Below are positions 33,902 to 42,056 of a stretch of DNA of 64,000 nt, piece by piece. Made by a program: the position numbers and the translations under genes. Every line of letters begins with the position of its first letter. Position 1 is the first letter of the stretch. The DNA comes from a virus. The notes under the pieces are model-generated. The model searched no databases. It had not been told where the DNA came from and saw only the letters and a program-made list of their open reading frames with translations. The DNA is taken from positions 1 to 64,000 of IMG/VR virus record IMGVR_UViG_3300031787_000089. One strand, 5' to 3'.

Positions 33902-35491
33902 ATGAGCAAAAGTCTCGACGGGGTCTTAATCAAAAAGGCCCACAAACCTCAGCGTTACACTCTAGAAGAAATTAAACATCTAGAAGCATGTATGGATCCT
34001 ATAACTGGTCCATTATACTTCTGTAAAACCTTCTTAAAAATTCAACATCCTGTTCGTGGTGCTATTGATTTTGTACCCTACGAATATCAAGAAAGATTAA
34101 TAGACGCATATCATAATAACAAGCAGTGTATTGCTATGCTACCCCGCCAGATGGGTAAAACAACCTGTGCCACAGGTTACTTATTATGGTATACAATGTT
34201 TGTCCCAGAAGCACAGGTACTGATCGCTGCTCACAAGTACGAAGGTGCGCAGGACATTATGAACCGTTATCGTTATGGTTACGAAAACTTGCCAGACTTT
34301 ATCCGTGCTGGTGTGTATTCATATAATAGAAATACAATTGAATATGATAACGGTGCTCGTATACAAGCAACAACAACTACAGAAAATACCGGCCGTGGTA
34401 AATCTCTTTCGTTAATTTACTGTGATGAGTTTGCGTTTGTACAACCTCCTGAAAAAGCTAAAGAGTTTTGGACTGCACTATCGCCAACATTGTCAACAGG
34501 CGGTAAGTGTATTATTACATCAACACCAAACTCAGACGAAGATCAGTTTGCGTTAATTTGGACAGAAGCTAACAAAAAGTTTGACGAATTTGGAAATGAA
34601 CAAAAGCTAGGAACTAATGGTTTTTACAGCTACTTTGCACACTGGAACGAACACCCGGATCGCGATGACGATTGGGCAAGAGTAGAACGTGCAAAAATTG
34701 GTGACGAACGTTTTCGTAGAGAATTTGATTGCGAATTCTTAATCTTTGACGAAACATTAATCAACGCAGTACGTCTTGCAGAAATGAAAGGTGTTGATCC
34801 TATTATGACAATGGGTCAAACACGTTGGTATAAAGATATTAATCCAAATGCTACCTATCTAGTTGCTCTTGATCCTAGCCTAGGAACTGGTGGTGACTAT
34901 GGTGCTATACAGGTATTTGAAATGCCCAGCATGGAACAGGTAGCAGAATGGCGCCATAATTTAACTCCTATTCAGCAACAGGTTAAACACCTTAGAGAAA
35001 TTTGCAAATATATTCACGATCGTGGTGAGGAAAAAGGCGGAGTTCCGCAGCTATACTTTAGTGTTGAAAACAATACATTGGGCGAAGCTGCTCTAATAGT
35101 TATTAGAGATATTGGTGAAGAAAACTTTCATGGATTGTTTTTATCAGAACCTATGCGTAAAGGACATGTACGCAAGTTTCGCAAGGGATTTAATACCACA
35201 CACAAAACAAAAATTACAGCGTGTAGTCAACTTAAACACATGATTGAAACACAGCAAATGAAGTTAAATTCTAAACCTCTAATTTCAGAGTTAAAAACGT
35301 TTGTTGCACACGGTGTAGGGTTTGGCGCTAAAACCGGAGAACACGACGATTTAGTATCTTCAACTTTATTATGTGTGCGTATGGCCGGAGTTTTAGCTGA
35401 CTGGGATCCACAAATTTACGAAAAAATGACTGAAAAAATTTCGGAAGAACAAATGCCCATGCCATTTTATATGAGCACGGGCATATTCTAA
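33902..35491 (+). CDS. 17: Terminase large subunit gp17-like
   Basis: 529 residues against 610 in T4. ATPase: adenine/Q motif FVPYEYQERL (57-66), Walker A PRQMGKTT (81-88), Walker B LIYCDE (171-176), coupling motif TSTPN (206-210). Nuclease domain (RNase H-like): D324 in VALDPSLGTGGDYGA, E389 in SVENN, and HDD 481-483. This is the packaging motor and headful nuclease. An AAGGA site precedes the ATG. T4 introns and inserts are absent. Confidence 0.96.
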   Translation: MSKSLDGVLIKKAHKPQRYTLEEIKHLEACMDPITGPLYFCKTFLKIQHPVRGAIDFVPYEYQERLIDAYHNNKQCIAMLPRQMGKTTCATGYLLWYTMFVPEAQVLIAAHKYEGAQDIMNRYRYGYENLPDFIRAGVYSYNRNTIEYDNGARIQATTTTENTGRGKSLSLIYCDEFAFVQPPEKAKEFWTALSPTLSTGGKCIITSTPNSDEDQFALIWTEANKKFDEFGNEQKLGTNGFYSYFAHWNEHPDRDDDWARVERAKIGDERFRREFDCEFLIFDETLINAVRLAEMKGVDPIMTMGQTRWYKDINPNATYLVALDPSLGTGGDYGAIQVFEMPSMEQVAEWRHNLTPIQQQVKHLREICKYIHDRGEEKGGVPQLYFSVENNTLGEAALIVIRDIGEENFHGLFLSEPMRKGHVRKFRKGFNTTHKTKITACSQLKHMIETQQMKLNSKPLISELKTFVAHGVGFGAKTGEHDDLVSSTLLCVRMAGVLADWDPQIYEKMTEKISEEQMPMPFYMSTGIF

Positions 35492-35495
35492 ATTA

Positions 35496-35503
35496 ACTAA
35501 ATA
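35496..35503 (+). promoter_or_regulatory. Late-like octamer (ACTAAATA), leaderless
   Basis: Two mismatches to TATAAATA but four bases before ATG 35508. No ribosome site is present. Confidence 0.4.
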
Positions 35504-35507
35504 TAAT

Positions 35508-38000
35508 ATGGACTCAATGAAAAGCATTGCTACAGATTTATTTTATAAAATTCGCAGCCGTTTTACGGGTTTAAAACTTGGCGAAAGTATGGGCGCCATT
35601 ACAATTAATCCCGAAGAAGCTGTGTTTTTTGATTTTGATTACATTGTTGATGAACAGGCATTAGGTCATGTCAGCATTAGTTTAGCTGAACCAAGATCAA
35701 TGAAAGTATACTTTAGCAATGGTATTACAGAAAATATGGATATCGTACAAAAAGAAAAATGGTACGATTTTTTAAGAGAATTAAGACAATTTGCAAAGCG
35801 TAGATTACTAACCTTTGATACTAGAGACGTTGCTAAAGACAATCTAGATCAAAGAGATTTTGCATTTTTAAGTCAATACAATCAAACAAAGACCGTCGGA
35901 GAATCAATTATGAGTGAAAGCAGCCTGTATGGCTCGAGAACAATTAGCTATCAAAACTTAATGGATACAAAGTTAATCATTAAACATAGTAAACCTATTC
36001 AAGATGAGCAAGTTGGTTCGAGAGCAAGAAACATTTCAGCATTATTTGTTGAAAATCAAGACGGTGAAAGATTTAAATATCCGTTCATCCATTTAGCAGG
36101 TGCTCGTGCTATGCAACGTCATGTGGCTAACGGCGGAGTGCCGTACGATGAAATTGGCAAGCATATTGTAGGAATGAGTGAGCAAATTGCTCAACTTAAA
36201 GGCTTTGGAAACTATGTAGTAAGAAACGATCTTTTAAATTCTGATACAAATTCAATTTACGAAAAAAGCTCAGATGCATTAAACAGGCTACGCGAAGAAC
36301 TTTCAAAATTATCAAAGCAAGCATTTTACGAACAATTTAAAACAAATTTTCAATTACAAGATTCATTAGAAGTGCCGCAGGATGTTATAGAAGATTTTAC
36401 AGAAAAATTCACTGTCAAAAATTTCAAAGAGGACATTAAGTCTGTGTTTCCAATTTTATACAGACTTATGAAGGAAGAGTCCAAAATAGGCTATGACGAC
36501 ATAGTTGCTATGACAGGTAATGAAGAACTAGAAATAGAAGAAGATTTTGATTCGAATCTACTTGATCCGTTTGCCAAGTTTGAAAGTTGGGTAGCGTATC
36601 TTGGTGAAGACAGTGGAATCTTAAGTCAAGATCCAGATGAGAAAAAAATTGCAATCAATGAACTTAACGAACTAACAACACAACATTTTCCTGCAGGCGA
36701 AAAGGGGTTAAATGCAATTAAAAGTTTAGAAGGCATAATCGAAGATCCAAGACTATTTGCACAAATTAAAGAGGCAGCAGAACAAGACCCCGATACTTGT
36801 GTCAGGGGTCTTGTTAAAAATTGGTTAGAAGAAAATGCTCCAGATATACTAGAAGAATTAGACTTTGGCGATTTTCAAGACGAAGAGGACGTAGAAGATC
36901 CAATGCAATATGCTAACGATGCAGCAGATGCAGATGCTGTAGCATATGGACAACGTGAAGATATTACTGCCGAAGCATCTAGTTCGGGAGATTACGAATT
37001 AGAAGTAAAAACACAAGTTTTCTTTGAAAGAGATGAAAACGGTAAGGCTGTAATTTCTAAAATTATGTTAGGAGATACAGATATTACTGCAATTACTTCT
37101 CCAGAAGAAACCGCAGATTATATTGAAGACGGTGAAGAAAGTCCAGTAGAAGGTATCGAATATATCAATGTTGATATTGATTATAGTGTTCACGGTGAAT
37201 ATCTACCTGCTACTTGGGGATATCATGGCGGATCTCCTGCAGAATATCCAGAAGTTGAAATTAATGAAATCACAGCGTTTGGTAATGGCAAATCAATAAA
37301 GATTGATTTTAATGATCTTGATGGCGATAATCAAAATTATCTACAAGAAAAAGCTGAAGAAGAAGCTTCAGAAAATGGTTCCGATGACGGCGACTATGAT
37401 GATTACGATCGCTACGAATCCGTTGAAACATCAAAAGGACTAGAAGAAAAACAATCAAATGTAAACGAATTAGCACAATTCATTTATTCATTTTATGACA
37501 AAGAGTCAGGCACATTCCCTAAAGGCCCAGAAGGCGTCTGTACTATGGTAGGCAAGAAGTTTGGTGAGCAAGCAGAAAGTCTAGCAAGACGTTTAGTAGA
37601 AAAATTAGCACCGCAGCAACAGTCATCGGTAAATCCAGATTTAGATCGAATTAAAGAATTATCAGGAATGCACCAACAAGAAGCGGCAGTTGTCGAAGGA
37701 AGTGTACATGGCTGGAACGTCGCTAAATGGTATGCAAAAACTGGCGACCAGCTAAAACTTACCAAGTGGTTGCGTAAAGAAGCAGGGTTAGATAAAAATG
37801 CACCTGTATATTTTGACGATGCTGATTTAGTATATATTGATCAAACTATTGTTCCTGAAGCTTTAGTTAACCCTAAGTTAAAGATGCAAGATCTTTTAGA
37901 TGCAGTCAAACAAGCAGCCCAATCTCCGAACGAACAAGAATCGATCGAAAATGCTACTCCTGAATTAGAAAGTATCAAAAGATTAGCAGGCATGCGATAA
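35508..38000 (+). CDS. Large putative virion protein with repeated LSGM/LAGM motifs
   Basis: 830 residues. It has a mixed N-terminal half (about 1-330) with several amphipathic helices, a very acidic linker (residues about 450-480 and 620-645, rich in D/E), and a C-terminal 120-residue domain (GWNVAKWYAKTGDQLKLTKW). Two short copies of a motif, DRIKELSGMH near residue 715 and ESIKRLAGMR at the C-terminus, match HLRIIKHLAGG in the earlier 231-residue protein. Probably an internal head or core protein; no enzyme signature is seen. Confidence 0.55.
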   Translation: MDSMKSIATDLFYKIRSRFTGLKLGESMGAITINPEEAVFFDFDYIVDEQALGHVSISLAEPRSMKVYFSNGITENMDIVQKEKWYDFLRELRQFAKRRLLTFDTRDVAKDNLDQRDFAFLSQYNQTKTVGESIMSESSLYGSRTISYQNLMDTKLIIKHSKPIQDEQVGSRARNISALFVENQDGERFKYPFIHLAGARAMQRHVANGGVPYDEIGKHIVGMSEQIAQLKGFGNYVVRNDLLNSDTNSIYEKSSDALNRLREELSKLSKQAFYEQFKTNFQLQDSLEVPQDVIEDFTEKFTVKNFKEDIKSVFPILYRLMKEESKIGYDDIVAMTGNEELEIEEDFDSNLLDPFAKFESWVAYLGEDSGILSQDPDEKKIAINELNELTTQHFPAGEKGLNAIKSLEGIIEDPRLFAQIKEAAEQDPDTCVRGLVKNWLEENAPDILEELDFGDFQDEEDVEDPMQYANDAADADAVAYGQREDITAEASSSGDYELEVKTQVFFERDENGKAVISKIMLGDTDITAITSPEETADYIEDGEESPVEGIEYINVDIDYSVHGEYLPATWGYHGGSPAEYPEVEINEITAFGNGKSIKIDFNDLDGDNQNYLQEKAEEEASENGSDDGDYDDYDRYESVETSKGLEEKQSNVNELAQFIYSFYDKESGTFPKGPEGVCTMVGKKFGEQAESLARRLVEKLAPQQQSSVNPDLDRIKELSGMHQQEAAVVEGSVHGWNVAKWYAKTGDQLKLTKWLRKEAGLDKNAPVYFDDADLVYIDQTIVPEALVNPKLKMQDLLDAVKQAAQSPNEQESIENATPELESIKRLAGMR

Positions 38001-38018
38001 TATCATTTCCGCCTAGTT

Positions 38019-38045
38019 AAGGACTCTCCGGAGTCCTTTTCTTTT
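38019..38045 (+). terminator. Rho-independent terminator closing the late packaging block
   Basis: Eight-base-pair perfect stem (38019-38026 with 38031-38038), TCCG loop and a T-rich tail. It separates the late genes from the gp32 promoter. Confidence 0.85.
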
Positions 38046-38077
38046 GGCAAAATTAATCAAAAAAACGTTGTTTTTTA

Positions 38078-38106
38078 TTGACATTGCTAAATAAAAAACG
38101 CATAAT
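38078..38106 (+). promoter_or_regulatory. Near-consensus sigma70 promoter for gp32-uvsX-uvsY
   Basis: TTGACA 38078-38083, 17-base spacer, CATAAT 38101-38106. About 50 bases of leader precede the AGGAGG site and ATG 38162. This is the best sigma70 match in the window and fits early, host-polymerase-driven expression. Confidence 0.85.
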
Positions 38107-38161
38107 ATATATTGTGCGTAAGGCATACATTTTAAGGCAAAATAATAGGAGGCAAATTAAA

Positions 38162-39145
38162 ATGGCATCATTAGCAGAAATTCGTGCAAAACTTCAAGAA
38201 GCACAAAACAAATCTTCAGGAAACTCCACCGGCGGTGGCGACAACGCAATTTATCCACATTGGAACATGCAAGAAGGCAAGGAAGCAGTAGTTCGCTTAC
38301 TTCCAGACGGCGACAGCTCAAATACTTTCTTTTGGGTTGAACGTGCTATGATCAAATTAGAGTTCGCTGGTATCAAAGGCGAAACTGATAATAAGAAAAT
38401 TCAAGTACAAGTACCTTGCGTGGAGATGTACGGTCCAAATGAAACATGCCCAATTCTTTCAGAAGTACGTGGCTGGTTTAAGGACAAGAGTCTAGAAGAA
38501 ATGGGTCGTAAGTACTGGAAAAAACGTTCATACATTTTCCAAGGCTTCGTTGTTGAAGATCCACTTAAAGAAGATAGTGTACCAGAAAATCCAATCCGTA
38601 GATTTATTATTGGTCCTCAAATTTATCAAATCATCCGCAACGGCTTGATTGATCCAGAAATCAATGAAACACCTACAGATTATCTACGTGGGTTAGATTT
38701 CCGTATTGCTAAAACCAGTAAAGGCGGCTTTGCTGATTATTCTACTAGTAAGTATAGCCGTAGAGAACGTGCTCTTAGCGATGCAGAAAAAGCAGCAATT
38801 GATCAATATGGATTGTTTGATCTTAAGAGCTTCTTACCTAAGAAGCCAGGTGAGGTCGAACTCAAAGTAATCAAAGAAATGTTTGAAGCAAGTGTTAACG
38901 GCGAAGCATATGATCCAACTCGTTGGAGTCAATATTACAAGCCAGCTGGCATTGGCAGTGCTACTGGAGATCCAGTGGCTAAAGCAGTCAAACCTGCTTC
39001 AACAGAAGAAAGCTACGAAGAAGAACCAGCACCAGTAGCACCAGTTAAGGGTGTTAACGTAGCTGATGCTGCAAATTCTTCAGCAGAAGGTAACAGTCGT
39101 GCGCAAGATATTCTTGCCATGATTCGTAACCGTCAAAAGCAATAA
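38162..39145 (+). CDS. 32: Single-stranded DNA-binding protein gp32-like
   Basis: 327 residues from ATG 38162, chosen because AGGAGG lies at 38147-38152; the frame extends upstream only through the promoter. The N-terminal basic LAST-like segment (SLAEIRAKLQEAQ), the core HWNMQEGKEAVVRLLPDG and a zinc-site region (VPCVEMYGPNETCPILSEVR) fit gp32. The acidic C-terminal tail (STEESYEEEPAPVAPV) would contact UvsX, UvsY and replication proteins. It coats ssDNA in replication and recombination. T4 gp32 is 301 residues. Confidence 0.93.
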   Translation: MASLAEIRAKLQEAQNKSSGNSTGGGDNAIYPHWNMQEGKEAVVRLLPDGDSSNTFFWVERAMIKLEFAGIKGETDNKKIQVQVPCVEMYGPNETCPILSEVRGWFKDKSLEEMGRKYWKKRSYIFQGFVVEDPLKEDSVPENPIRRFIIGPQIYQIIRNGLIDPEINETPTDYLRGLDFRIAKTSKGGFADYSTSKYSRRERALSDAEKAAIDQYGLFDLKSFLPKKPGEVELKVIKEMFEASVNGEAYDPTRWSQYYKPAGIGSATGDPVAKAVKPASTEESYEEEPAPVAPVKGVNVADAANSSAEGNSRAQDILAMIRNRQKQ

Positions 39146-39157
39146 TAATAAAATAAC

Positions 39158-39186
39158 GAGTATGGGTTCACGCCCATACTCTCTTT
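39158..39186 (+). terminator. Hairpin after gp32, probable partial terminator
   Basis: Nine-base-pair perfect stem (39158-39166 with 39173-39181), loop TTCACG, followed by a short TCTTT. The weak T run suggests attenuation, giving more gp32 than UvsX, rather than full stop. Inference. Confidence 0.6.
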
Positions 39187-39204
39187 GATTACAGGAAAAC
39201 AATA

Positions 39205-39393
39205 ATGGCAAAAATAAATTTATCTAAAGTTGGCGAAAGTATCACATTCTATCGCTACGATAACGGTTTTATGATTGAAATCAGTGGCCGTAACAAAAAA
39301 GAAGAGTGGAAAACTCAAAAGATTTTGTGTAATACAGAGGACGAGTTATTGGCACTAATTAAAGAAATAAACAGCTTGGAGTTAGATCAATAA
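39205..39393 (+). CDS. Small conserved-type protein between gp32 and UvsX
   Basis: 62 residues, ribosome site CAGGAA upstream, last base shared with the UvsX start (TAATG). Basic first half (RNKKEEWKTQKIL), helical second half (EDELLALIKEINSLE). No known motif. Coupling to uvsX suggests a role in the recombination operon. Confidence 0.6.
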   Translation: MAKINLSKVGESITFYRYDNGFMIEISGRNKKEEWKTQKILCNTEDELLALIKEINSLELDQ

Positions 39394-40472
39394 TGGCAAA
39401 AGCATTTGATATTTCAAAATTTAGAAAATCAATTACTAAATCAATTGAAGGGCTTAGTATTGGTTTTAATGATCCCACAGATTGGATCTCAACAGGTAAT
39501 TATGCTTTAAATTATCTAATCAGCGGAGATTTTCATAAAGGTGTTCCGTTAGGTAAAGTTACAGTATTTGCAGGTGAAAGTGGCGCTGGCAAATCTTATA
39601 TTTGTTCGGGCAATCTTATCAAGGCAGCACAAGCACAAGGCATCTATCCAATCTTAATTGATTCAGAAAATGCTCTTGATGAAGATTGGCTAAAAGCACT
39701 TGGCGTGGATACTTCAGAAGATAAACTTCTTAAACTCAATATGGCAATGATCGATGATGTAGCAAAGACTATTACAGAATTTGTTGCAGAGTATAAAGCA
39801 ATGCCAGAAGAAACTCGTCCTAAAGTTTTGTTTGTGCTTGATTCACTTGGTATGTTGCTAACTCCCACTGATGTAAATCAGTTTGAAGCAGGTGACCTTA
39901 AAGGTGACATGGGTCGTAAGCCTAAAGCACTAACAGCACTTGTTCGTAACTGTGTCAATATGTTTGGTTCATTAAACATTGGCCTTGTAGCAACTAATCA
40001 CACATACGCAAGTCAAGATATGTTTGATCCAGATGATAAAATTTCTGGTGGTCAGGGTTTTATCTATGCAAGTTCAATTGTAGTAGCAATGCGTAAATTG
40101 AAACTTAAAGAAGATGATGACGGCAACAAGATTTCGGAAGTTCGTGGAATTCGTGCTGCCTGCAAAGTAATGAAAACACGTTACGCAAAGCCTTTTGAAT
40201 CAGTACAAGTGAAAATTCCTTATGAAACAGGTATGAATCCCTATAGTGGAATGGTAGACCTGGCAGAAGAAAAAGGTCTTCTAAAGAAAGAAGGTAACAG
40301 TCTTGTATATGTAACTAGCGACGGTGAAATTATCAAACAATTCCGCAAAGCGTGGGAACGCAACGAAAACAATGGTCTTGATAAAATCATGGCAGACGTT
40401 TCTAAAAACGGCGAAAATGTCTCATCTGAGATAATTAATAATGTTGAATTAGAAACGGAGACATCTCAATGA
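39393..40472 (+). CDS. uvsX: UvsX, RecA-like recombinase
   Basis: 359 residues. Walker A GESGAGKS at 61-68, Walker B region PKVLFVLDSLGML near 143-155, and an L2-like segment (NIGLVATNHTYASQD, DKISGGQGFIYASS). It forms presynaptic filaments on ssDNA for strand exchange, feeding recombination-dependent replication. T4 UvsX is 391 residues. It overlaps the next gene by four bases (ATGA). Confidence 0.95.
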   Translation: MAKAFDISKFRKSITKSIEGLSIGFNDPTDWISTGNYALNYLISGDFHKGVPLGKVTVFAGESGAGKSYICSGNLIKAAQAQGIYPILIDSENALDEDWLKALGVDTSEDKLLKLNMAMIDDVAKTITEFVAEYKAMPEETRPKVLFVLDSLGMLLTPTDVNQFEAGDLKGDMGRKPKALTALVRNCVNMFGSLNIGLVATNHTYASQDMFDPDDKISGGQGFIYASSIVVAMRKLKLKEDDDGNKISEVRGIRAACKVMKTRYAKPFESVQVKIPYETGMNPYSGMVDLAEEKGLLKKEGNSLVYVTSDGEIIKQFRKAWERNENNGLDKIMADVSKNGENVSSEIINNVELETETSQ

Positions 40473-40708
40473 AAGAAGACCTAATTGCCGATCTATGGAA
40501 TGTGATTGTTGAGCACTTACCAGAAAAATCTAAAAGTATTGTTGCAACAGATTTTGTTAATACTTTATTAGATTATGGTATTAAGGATAGTACTATTGAA
40601 TCTTTATTAGGAGTAGATCCCCATCTTGATCAAGCAATTGAATATGCAATTGACGGTGAAGAAATTGAGGATTCTGAAGAAGAAGATTATTACGAAGATG
40701 AGGATTAA
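40469..40708 (+). CDS. Small acidic protein of the recombination operon
   Basis: 79 residues with a helical body (DLIADLWNVIVEHLPEKSK, TDFVNTLLDYGI) and a strongly acidic C-terminus (EEIEDSEEEDYYEDED). It is coupled to uvsX (ATGA) and to the next gene (one-base overlap). The tail resembles a DNA mimic or gp32-type acidic tail; function unknown. Confidence 0.6.
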   Translation: MKEDLIADLWNVIVEHLPEKSKSIVATDFVNTLLDYGIKDSTIESLLGVDPHLDQAIEYAIDGEEIEDSEEEDYYEDED

Positions 40709-41163
40709 TGAACTGGTACGAAGCAGTTTCTAAAGATATCAGTAATATTCCGGATGCAGTGGCATTTTTTGAAAAAGAATTGTTAGATGCAAAACTGGAA
40801 TGTAAAATCTTTGGCAATATAGAAAAAAATAGTGCTGCAATGCCCGGTGTGGTAGAGAATCGTTTTAATCAATTACAGGAAATTGAAGGTATCCTCGAAT
40901 ATCTTAATATTGAATTAAGACGACTAAAAAGTCAACACTTTCGTAAATATCTTGAAAGCTATCAACGATCGTTGAGCAGTAGAGACTGTGAAAAGTTTGT
41001 AGACGGTGAGGCAGACGTTGTAGACTTTGAAAAAATTATTAACGATTTTGCATTGTTACGTAACAAATGGCTTGGTATTATTAAAGCACTTGATCAAAAG
41101 CAGTGGCACTTGACTAATATTATTAAGTTGCGTGTAGCTGGGTTAGAGGATGCCACCTTGTGA
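40708..41163 (+). CDS. uvsY: UvsY-like recombination mediator
   Basis: 151 residues against 137 in T4. Almost entirely helical; the pattern NRFNQLQEIEGILEYLNIEL, RKYLESYQRSLSSRD and LLRNKWLGIIKALDQKQWHL fits marine UvsY. UvsY hexamers load UvsX on gp32-coated ssDNA. The operon position after gp32 and UvsX supports it, but identity is low by eye. The 3' end overlaps the convergent transferase gene by 21 bases. Confidence 0.7.
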   Translation: MNWYEAVSKDISNIPDAVAFFEKELLDAKLECKIFGNIEKNSAAMPGVVENRFNQLQEIEGILEYLNIELRRLKSQHFRKYLESYQRSLSSRDCEKFVDGEADVVDFEKIINDFALLRNKWLGIIKALDQKQWHLTNIIKLRVAGLEDATL

Positions 41164-42006
41164 ATTGTTAAACAATTCATCATGTGGAACTTCGTATGGA
41201 TGGCCCTGATAAAACAGGGCTTTTTCTTGAGCACTACCGTCGTACCATTCGTCTAAATTATATTGACACCATGCAATGTGTTCATGCCACACATCTCTGT
41301 TAACTGGTTCTAACGGATCTCTCCAATTGTCTAATGTTCTTTCACATGCTATCCAAGTTGGACACGGGCCTAGACTAATAACTTTTTTTCCGTACCAAAA
41401 TGCTTCAGCAGTAATTGCAGAACTATAACTGACAACTAAATCTGCCCATTCAAAATCGCCGTCGATTCCAAACACGCCTTTAAATCCAACACTAGGATTT
41501 CCGTAATGTTGTACTCCCTTTTTACCAACCTTGTATCTAATTTTTACATTTGCACCCCGTGATTCAAAAAATGTTTTTAATTTTTCAGACCATTGTGTAA
41601 TATCAAATCCTGTGAAAATTCCTTGACTTTTTTTACTTGGAGCGATCAATACGTTTTTAATTTCTTTAACTTTCCAAGGCTGTTTTTCTAATCTAGTAGT
41701 GTTCCATCGAGAATAGGGAATTGATTTTAATTTAGTTGGTGCAAAAGAATTTATACTCACCCTGGCTGCTACTCTATGTTTTGAAACCCAAGATCCAAGA
41801 TAAGGACGATTAATTGCTATATAGGGATTTTTTGCCGTCATCCATGGCCCAATAAATCCTATAGGATTAGCGGGCACTATTAATGGTATTCCTGGATCAG
41901 CAGTTGTTATATCATGTATATGAATTAATCTGCCGGTAAAACGTTCCCAACCTTTAATAAAAGGTTCGTCAAATTCATTAACGAGTATTTGATATTTTAA
42001 TGCCAT
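41143..42006 (-). CDS. Capsule-transferase-like protein, paralogue A
   Basis: 287 residues from ATG 42006; the frame to 42033 would include the late promoter. It belongs to a four-member family in this window. Shared features: a central strand near 170 (ANVKIRYKVGKKG, where paralogues have RPIVIRxHP), a WADLVVSYSSAITAEAFWYG motif near 210-230, and a closing W-helix (WCQYNLDEWYDGSAQEKAL). The S-S/T-x-x-x-E-A pattern is like GT-B glycosyltransferases of capsule assembly (KpsC/KpsS, CDP-glycerol transferase type). Glycan transfer is inferred. Confidence 0.6.
   Translation of the reverse strand: MALKYQILVNEFDEPFIKGWERFTGRLIHIHDITTADPGIPLIVPANPIGFIGPWMTAKNPYIAINRPYLGSWVSKHRVAARVSINSFAPTKLKSIPYSRWNTTRLEKQPWKVKEIKNVLIAPSKKSQGIFTGFDITQWSEKLKTFFESRGANVKIRYKVGKKGVQHYGNPSVGFKGVFGIDGDFEWADLVVSYSSAITAEAFWYGKKVISLGPCPTWIACERTLDNWRDPLEPVNRDVWHEHIAWCQYNLDEWYDGSAQEKALFYQGHPYEVPHDELFNNSQGGIL
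41203..41225 (+). terminator. Terminator of the gp32-uvsY operon, inside the convergent gene
   Basis: GCCCTG 41203-41208 pairs with CAGGGC 41215-41220, ATAAAA loop, then five T. It lies 40 bases past the uvsY stop, within the minus-strand transferase coding sequence. Confidence 0.75.
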
Positions 42007-42023
42007 TTTTGTCCGCTCTTTAA

Positions 42024-42031
42024 TATTTACC
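42024..42031 (-). promoter_or_regulatory. Late promoter octamer (GGTAAATA) for paralogue A
   Basis: 17 bases before ATG 42006, with AAAGAGCGG in the leader. It rules out the longer frame starting at 42033. Confidence 0.55.
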
Positions 42032-42043
42032 ATTAACTGCTCT

Positions 42044-42051
42044 GATAAATA
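42044..42051 (+). promoter_or_regulatory. Late promoter octamer (GATAAATA), leaderless, for the + glycan operon
   Basis: Five bases before ATG 42057 and 12 bases from the oppositely oriented octamer at 42024-42031. No ribosome site is present. Confidence 0.6.
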
Positions 42052-42056
42052 TCAGC

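Noticed and set aside
38078-38161. Longer gp32 start
   Set aside because: The extension would be translated from the -35/-10 promoter itself; AGGAGG before 38162 fixes the start.
41162-41178. 7-bp inverted repeat at the uvsY stop
   Set aside because: No T run on either strand; the real terminator is 25 bases further on.
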